Source of the DNA: Chitinophagaceae bacterium
Lineage (GTDB): Bacteria; Bacteroidota; Bacteroidia; Chitinophagales; Chitinophagaceae
Direction of reading: 5' to 3'
DNA length: 16,732 bases
Assembly (NCBI GenBank): GCA_947472635.1
Contig: CANJDY010000018.1
Coordinates: 1-16,732 of the forward strand
In this document: one piece after another, positions 14,270 through 16,732 of the stretch
Layout: every line of letters starts with the position of its first letter
How positions within the stretch are numbered: the first letter of the stretch is position 1
Program-made: the position numbers and the translations under genes
Notes under the pieces: model-generated
The model's input: only the letters and a program-made list of their open reading frames with translations
Told to the model about the DNA's origin: nothing
Database searches by the model: none

Positions 14270-16732
14270 ACCCTTTGATTTGATCGATTAAAATATCATT
14301 TTGTAACACATTGAAACCTTTAATTACAAGGGTATTTCCCAAACCAACCAAATGATTATCCTTAGTTTCAATTTCAACATGTATATGATCGCCCGGTAAA
14401 AGGGAAAAGAAATTATCGGTGTAAAATGATGGGCGAATGGGCTTTTTATCTTTGTCTACTAATTGAAGCTGGGTGAAAAATGCAATCGTTTTAGTCTTAT
14501 TGTCAATATCTAAATCAATAAAATACTTGTTGCCCCTTTTTGAAATTACTGAATGGGTAGTGAGGCTCGTTTTTTTCATAGAACTCAATGACTCAAAGCC
14601 AGCTGATGCAGGTCCGGTAAGGGTTTCCTTGCCTAAATATGGATTGTTAGACCGCCAATAAAAACTACGTGAAACTTCTTTTCCCATTTCAGTAAGCAAT
14701 ACCAGTTTAATGAAATGTACTGGCGTTAAGGATGTGCTGAAACTTATTTTCAACAAATCATTCAGTACTGCATCCGATCCAATTTGAGGGATTTTGATGG
14801 ATTGGGTAGATACTTTTTTACTGTTTAGGTCAAACACTTCTGCTACGAGCAAATAATTATGGAAAGTTTCAAAATAATCATTGTATACCGAGACCGTATT
14901 TTTTAAGTAATCGAATTGAGCATGCAATGGTTCCAATGCATGCTGAGTATGGTATAAGGAAGCGGTAGGCTCTAAAGACCAATCCCACATTCTTCCACAA
15001 ACCTGTCGGGTAGGAGAATTGTGATACCAAAATAGTAAACCTGAGCAATACCGATCGCCATAGCCAAATTTATTACGGTTCCATACTTCCCAAATAGATT
15101 TTGAATTCATTGCTCCCAACAACTGGGCCTTTTGTGAAAATTCATCAATCGATTTAGAAAGGCCATAATTATTCACCAGGTCTTTGTATTTGTTGGTCAT
15201 GCCATGAAAAGCAGCTCCATCCAAATAATCCCACACTTCTTTATTGATCGGCCACAAATCCTTTTCGGACATCATTTCGCGCAACACTTCTACAGTGGGT
15301 AAGGTAGGAGCACCATATTCCGGATTAAATCCATCTACCCTGCTACCTCTATCAGAAGCCGTATTTTCATAGTGCTGCATCGGGTTAACCTGCTGGTAAG
15401 GACTTCCATCATGAACCCCATCTGTTTCCGACTGCATTTGATAAGGCCTGGTACCATCTACTTTGGAGAGTAATTCCTTGGTTCCAGAAACCTCCGTACT
15501 CTCATTGGAACCAACATAAAAGACAAGTGAAGGATGATTGCGAATCCGCTTTACTGCAGATTGCAAATTATTAAAATATATATTTTTATCCTGGGGATGT
15601 TTGGTATCACCTGTTAGCCAAAATTCCTGCCATACTAAAATCCCTAACTCATCGCATAACTGGTAGAAATAATCAGATTCAGCAATGCCACCTCCCCACA
15701 AACGAAGCAGATTGATTCCGGATTGTTTGGTGTACCGAAGTTCTGCATTCATTCTTTCATCTGAATTGCGTAACATCGCTTCAGGAATCCAGTTGGATCC
15801 ACGAATAAATATTTTCTTTCCATTTACATAAAAGGTTTTAGAACTATCCGGCGTATTTCTATCCGCAATAATTTCCCTTATACCAAAACTAGTATTCACC
15901 GCATCGGCTAATACTCCATCTAAATAAACCTGCAATTTTAAATGATATAAATCTTGTTTTCCCTTAAACTGAGGCCACCATAAACGAGGGTTTTTAATTT
16001 TTAATTGCGGAAAATCGTTGGGAGTAAAAACCATTTCTTTGTCCTCCCCCCTTTTAAGTTCCATACTTTTTTCAAAATGGATACCCTCGCCTACTATTTC
16101 TCCTTTAACTACACATTGGACTGTTCGCATAGCCGCATTTACCAAATCAACCGATACGGTTTCATTTGCCAAGTCGTAAGCAGGTTTGGATAAATTAGAT
16201 TTTACAAAAGGATTCCTTAGTGCGACCTTATTCGTTGAATAAAGAGAAATACTTTTCCAAATACCCGTATTTCTATCTCGAATACCATCTTTAAAGGTGA
16301 AATCCCAGCCTACCGACATTAACATCGTTGTATTCAAGCCAATATTGCCATCACCACCATTTCTATTTTCTCCCCTAGCTCTCCATGGTTTTACTTTGTT
16401 GGTACCCGGTATATCAACTGGATAAACTTTAATAGCCAGTGCATTTTCAGCACCAATTTTGGCAAAGTCTGTGATATCAATATAATCCTGCACAAACATG
16501 CCTGCCATATTGCCTACCATATTTCCATTCACCCAAATTTCGGCCCGGTAATTAATACCATCCACCTGAAGCCAAATTACCTTGTTGGTATCAGATAAGG
16601 GGACAGTGAATTTTGTTCTAAACCAATAAGTGTAAAAAGCTTGTCCTGCCGAAGCAATGTCAGGAATAAGATTACTAGACAACTTATTATTGATTCCATA
16701 ATAAGGCTCTGGATAAACTTTATTGTACACCA
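14259..16732 (-). CDS. GH2 glycoside hydrolase (beta-mannosidase / exo-beta-glucosaminidase-like), start missing
   Basis: The frame is open to the right edge. The first possible start in view, GTG at 16730, opens onto the middle of a GH2 sugar-binding domain (VYPEPYYGINN, AFYTYWFRTKF), so it is not the true start; a signal peptide and some tens of residues are probably outside. Counting from that codon, 823 residues remain. WLQVDGINYRAEIWVNG (53-69) ends the jelly roll, RGSNWIPEAML (310-320) and LLRLWGGGIAESDYFYQLCD (341-360) belong to the catalytic barrel, FYVGSNE (404-410) gives acid/base E410, and GFNPEYGAP (467-475) gives candidate nucleophile E471. GLLFWYHNSPTRQVCGRMWDWS (564-585) is typical of the endo-beta-mannosidase / exo-beta-glucosaminidase branch. 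Two C-terminal beta domains follow. It would remove or cut beta-linked mannose, glucosamine or similar residues. Its end overlaps the GH28 start by 11 bp. Confidence 0.9.
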   Translation of the reverse strand, partial: VYNKVYPEPYYGINNKLSSNLIPDIASAGQAFYTYWFRTKFTVPLSDTNKVIWLQVDGINYRAEIWVNGNMVGNMAGMFVQDYIDITDFAKIGAENALAIKVYPVDIPGTNKVKPWRARGENRNGGDGNIGLNTTMLMSVGWDFTFKDGIRDRNTGIWKSISLYSTNKVALRNPFVKSNLSKPAYDLANETVSVDLVNAAMRTVQCVVKGEIVGEGIHFEKSMELKRGEDKEMVFTPNDFPQLKIKNPRLWWPQFKGKQDLYHLKLQVYLDGVLADAVNTSFGIREIIADRNTPDSSKTFYVNGKKIFIRGSNWIPEAMLRNSDERMNAELRYTKQSGINLLRLWGGGIAESDYFYQLCDELGILVWQEFWLTGDTKHPQDKNIYFNNLQSAVKRIRNHPSLVFYVGSNESTEVSGTKELLSKVDGTRPYQMQSETDGVHDGSPYQQVNPMQHYENTASDRGSRVDGFNPEYGAPTLPTVEVLREMMSEKDLWPINKEVWDYLDGAAFHGMTNKYKDLVNNYGLSKSIDEFSQKAQLLGAMNSKSIWEVWNRNKFGYGDRYCSGLLFWYHNSPTRQVCGRMWDWSLEPTASLYHTQHALEPLHAQFDYLKNTVSVYNDYFETFHNYLLVAEVFDLNSKKVSTQSIKIPQIGSDAVLNDLLKISFSTSLTPVHFIKLVLLTEMGKEVSRSFYWRSNNPYLGKETLTGPASAGFESLSSMKKTSLTTHSVISKRGNKYFIDLDIDNKTKTIAFFTQLQLVDKDKKPIRPSFYTDNFFSLLPGDHIHVEIETKDNHLVGLGNTLVIKGFNVLQNDILIDQIKGYEK

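Larger units (their letters stand above)
1..16732 (-). other. Probable single operon of at least eleven genes (partial polysaccharide utilisation locus)
   Basis: All eleven genes share the minus strand. In transcription order the junctions are an 11-bp overlap, then gaps of 20, 111, 50, 32, 70, 4 (with the chosen enolase-family start), 1, 2 and 33 bp. None contains a GC-rich hairpin followed by a T-run in the transcribed sense, so no internal terminator is supported. Nearly every product has a Sec, Tat or lipoprotein export signal; for the truncated right-end GH2 it would lie outside the window. No SusC/SusD, regulator or transporter is present, so uptake and control genes must lie beyond the edges or elsewhere. 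The operon may be subdivided at the 111-bp gap. Confidence 0.65.

Noticed and set aside
16728..16730. GTG at 16730 as the real start of the right-end GH2 gene
   Set aside because: The frame continues to the edge and the sequence from this codon begins inside the sugar-binding domain with no signal peptide, so the gene is truncated by the window.

Overview
The window reads as the degradative core of a polysaccharide utilisation locus from a Bacteroidota bacterium, probably an environmental relative of Chitinophagaceae or Sphingobacteriia. The evidence is low GC, A-rich translation starts without clear Shine-Dalgarno sequences, signal peptides ending in ...SQ, ...GQ or ...AQ, and a dense set of exported carbohydrate-active enzymes. 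The phylum call is fairly secure; anything finer is a guess. No SusC/SusD pair, sensor or regulator lies in the window, and both ends cut through genes, so the locus continues on both sides.

Every gene is on the minus strand, so transcription runs from the right edge to the left. In that order: a GH2 enzyme missing its start (14259-16732), a GH28 pectinase-family protein (12680-14269), a GH3 enzyme with a PA14 insertion (10086-12659), a formylglycine-type sulfatase (8565-9974), a Tat-exported Gfo/Idh/MocA oxidoreductase (7153-8514), a DUF6807 (PmoA-like) protein (6221-7120), a second Tat-exported Gfo/Idh/MocA oxidoreductase (4771-6150), an exported enolase-superfamily protein (3531-4766), a GH88 unsaturated uronyl hydrolase (2300-3529), an unrecognised predicted lipoprotein with a possible alpha-toroid fold (615-2297), and the start of a second GH2 enzyme (1-581). 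Junctions range from an 11-bp overlap to a 111-bp gap and no convincing terminator is seen, so a single transcription unit is likely. The 111-bp gap (9975-10085) is the only intergenic stretch longer than 70 bp and carries a nested inverted repeat.

As a set, the enzymes suggest a sulfated or otherwise decorated, uronic-acid-containing polysaccharide. The sulfatase would remove sulfate, GH2, GH3 and GH28 would trim or cut glycosidic bonds, and GH88 would remove unsaturated uronates left by a polysaccharide lyase. No known lyase family is recognised here; the protein directly after GH88 is the best local candidate. The central block of two exported oxidoreductases, DUF6807 and an enolase-superfamily protein is not explained by ordinary hydrolysis. 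It may be an extracytoplasmic redox or elimination module acting on a sugar residue, and is the most interesting part of the window. No RNA genes, mobile elements or CRISPR arrays were seen.
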